Shown here: one piece after another, positions 6,355 through 6,944 of the stretch | How positions within the stretch are numbered: position 1 is the stretch's first letter | How the letters are laid out: each line of letters begins with the position of its first letter | Source of the DNA: an uncultured Clostridia bacterium | GTDB taxonomy: Bacteria > Bacillota > Clostridia > Oscillospirales > JAAYOS01 | DNA length: 6,944 nucleotides | Direction: 5' to 3' | NCBI GenBank assembly: GCA_944386395.1 | Contig: CALXAZ010000191.1 | Coordinates: 1-6,944, forward strand | Translations under genes and position numbers: made by a program | Notes under the pieces: model-generated | The model's database searches: none | The model's input: only the letters and a program-made list of their open reading frames with translations | What the model was told of the DNA's origin: nothing

Positions 6355-6944
6355 ATGATAAACAATAAGCTTGCCATTGCTATAGTTGGCTGCGGTGGCA
6401 TGGGTGGACAGCACGCTGAAAGGCTCTTCGCTCTCGATCGCGTAGAGCTTGCAGGAACCTTCGATATTCGAGAGGAGCGTCAGGAGTGGGCACGCTCCAA
6501 AGGTATGAATACCTACGATAGCTTCGAGGCAGTGCTCAATGATCCTAATGTCGATATCGTTCTCTGCGCTACGCCAAATCATGTTCATAAAGACATTGTA
6601 TGTGAGTCGATGCGTGCCGGAAAACATGTTATCTGTGAAAAGCCTGTAACTCTTAATGTTGCGGAGCTGGAGGAGATCATGGCTTGCCAGAAAGAGACGG
6701 GCATGCAGTTTACAGTCCGTCAGAACCGTCGCTGGGACGATGACTATCTAATGATTAAAAATATATTCGATGAAAAAACACTTGGTCGTGTATTCCGAAT
6801 TGAAAGCCGTATTTTCGGCTCTCGCGGCATCCCGGGCGATTGGCGCGGCGAGAAAGAATTCGGTGGTGGAATGCTGTATGATTGGGGTGTACATCTCATC
6901 GACCAGATGCTTCAGCTCGTTCCTGGCAAAATAAAGAAAGTCTA
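6355..6944 (+). CDS. Gfo/Idh/MocA family NAD(P)-dependent oxidoreductase, 3'-truncated by window edge
   Basis: The frame stays open from ATG 6355 to the edge, giving 196 residues of a protein that in this family is usually 330-400 long. The N-terminal Rossmann fold shows AIVGCGGMG (9-17), a GxGxxG dinucleotide-binding loop, with D37 at the end of the second strand. CATPNHVH (71-78) and the GKHVICEKP block (89-97) follow; K96 of the EKP motif is the family's conserved active-site lysine. The second domain begins with QNRRWD (123-128), and GGGMLYDWGVHLID (170-183) holds the typical D176 and H180. Members oxidise or reduce sugars, inositols and related polyols; the substrate cannot be told from this part. 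It has its own promoter, an operator-like palindrome and a strong ribosome binding site, so it probably starts a separate, regulated unit. The codons look richer in G and C than the neighbouring genes. Confidence 0.92.
   Translation, partial: MINNKLAIAIVGCGGMGGQHAERLFALDRVELAGTFDIREERQEWARSKGMNTYDSFEAVLNDPNVDIVLCATPNHVHKDIVCESMRAGKHVICEKPVTLNVAELEEIMACQKETGMQFTVRQNRRWDDDYLMIKNIFDEKTLGRVFRIESRIFGSRGIPGDWRGEKEFGGGMLYDWGVHLIDQMLQLVPGKIKKV

Noticed and set aside
6334..6627. Minus-strand open frame of 97 codons over the oxidoreductase gene
   Set aside because: The plus strand encodes a clear Rossmann-fold oxidoreductase with promoter and ribosome binding site; the opposite frame has no motif.

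Overview
The window looks like an ordinary chromosomal segment of a low-to-moderate-GC Gram-positive bacterium, most likely a Clostridia member. This rests on gene content (PcrA-type helicase with its C-terminal extension, Mini-RNase III, YitT-family membrane protein, YdiF-type ABC-F ATPase), on strong purine-rich Shine-Dalgarno sites, and on consensus-like sigma-A promoters with TGn extended -10 elements. The taxonomic placement is inference; no rRNA or tRNA gene is present to test it. I see no mobile element, CRISPR array, tRNA, rRNA or attachment site.

Layout. Bases 1-3265 hold three co-directional plus-strand genes: a pcrA helicase gene whose beginning lies left of the window, mrnC (Mini-RNase III) 18 bases behind it, and a YitT-family membrane protein gene 62 bases further on. 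No convincing terminator or promoter separates them, so they read as one transcription unit. A strong extended -10 promoter at 3291-3319 then drives a YebC/TACO1-family gene (3387-4115). A 14-bp hairpin at 4130-4165 with T-runs on both strands ends yebC and also the convergent ABC-F gene (6070 to 4166, minus strand). The 284-base divergent gap 6071-6354 carries the ABC-F promoter on the minus strand and, on the plus strand, a TTGACA promoter followed by a LacI/CcpA-type palindrome. These lead into a Gfo/Idh/MocA oxidoreductase gene that runs off the right edge.

Functional theme. Four of the six genes are housekeeping: DNA repair and transcription-linked helicase activity (PcrA), 23S rRNA end maturation (MrnC), and translation or ribosome-associated factors (YebC, ABC-F). 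YitT is a membrane protein of unknown substrate. The oxidoreductase probably begins a separate, carbon-source-controlled metabolic unit. I found no undescribed system. The points most worth a second look are the pcrA-mrnC linkage, the tail-to-tail pairing of two translation factors over one shared terminator, and the operator-like palindrome at the oxidoreductase promoter. Three start codons also need care: GTG 57, GTG 2333 and TTG 6082 are open-frame artefacts, not starts.
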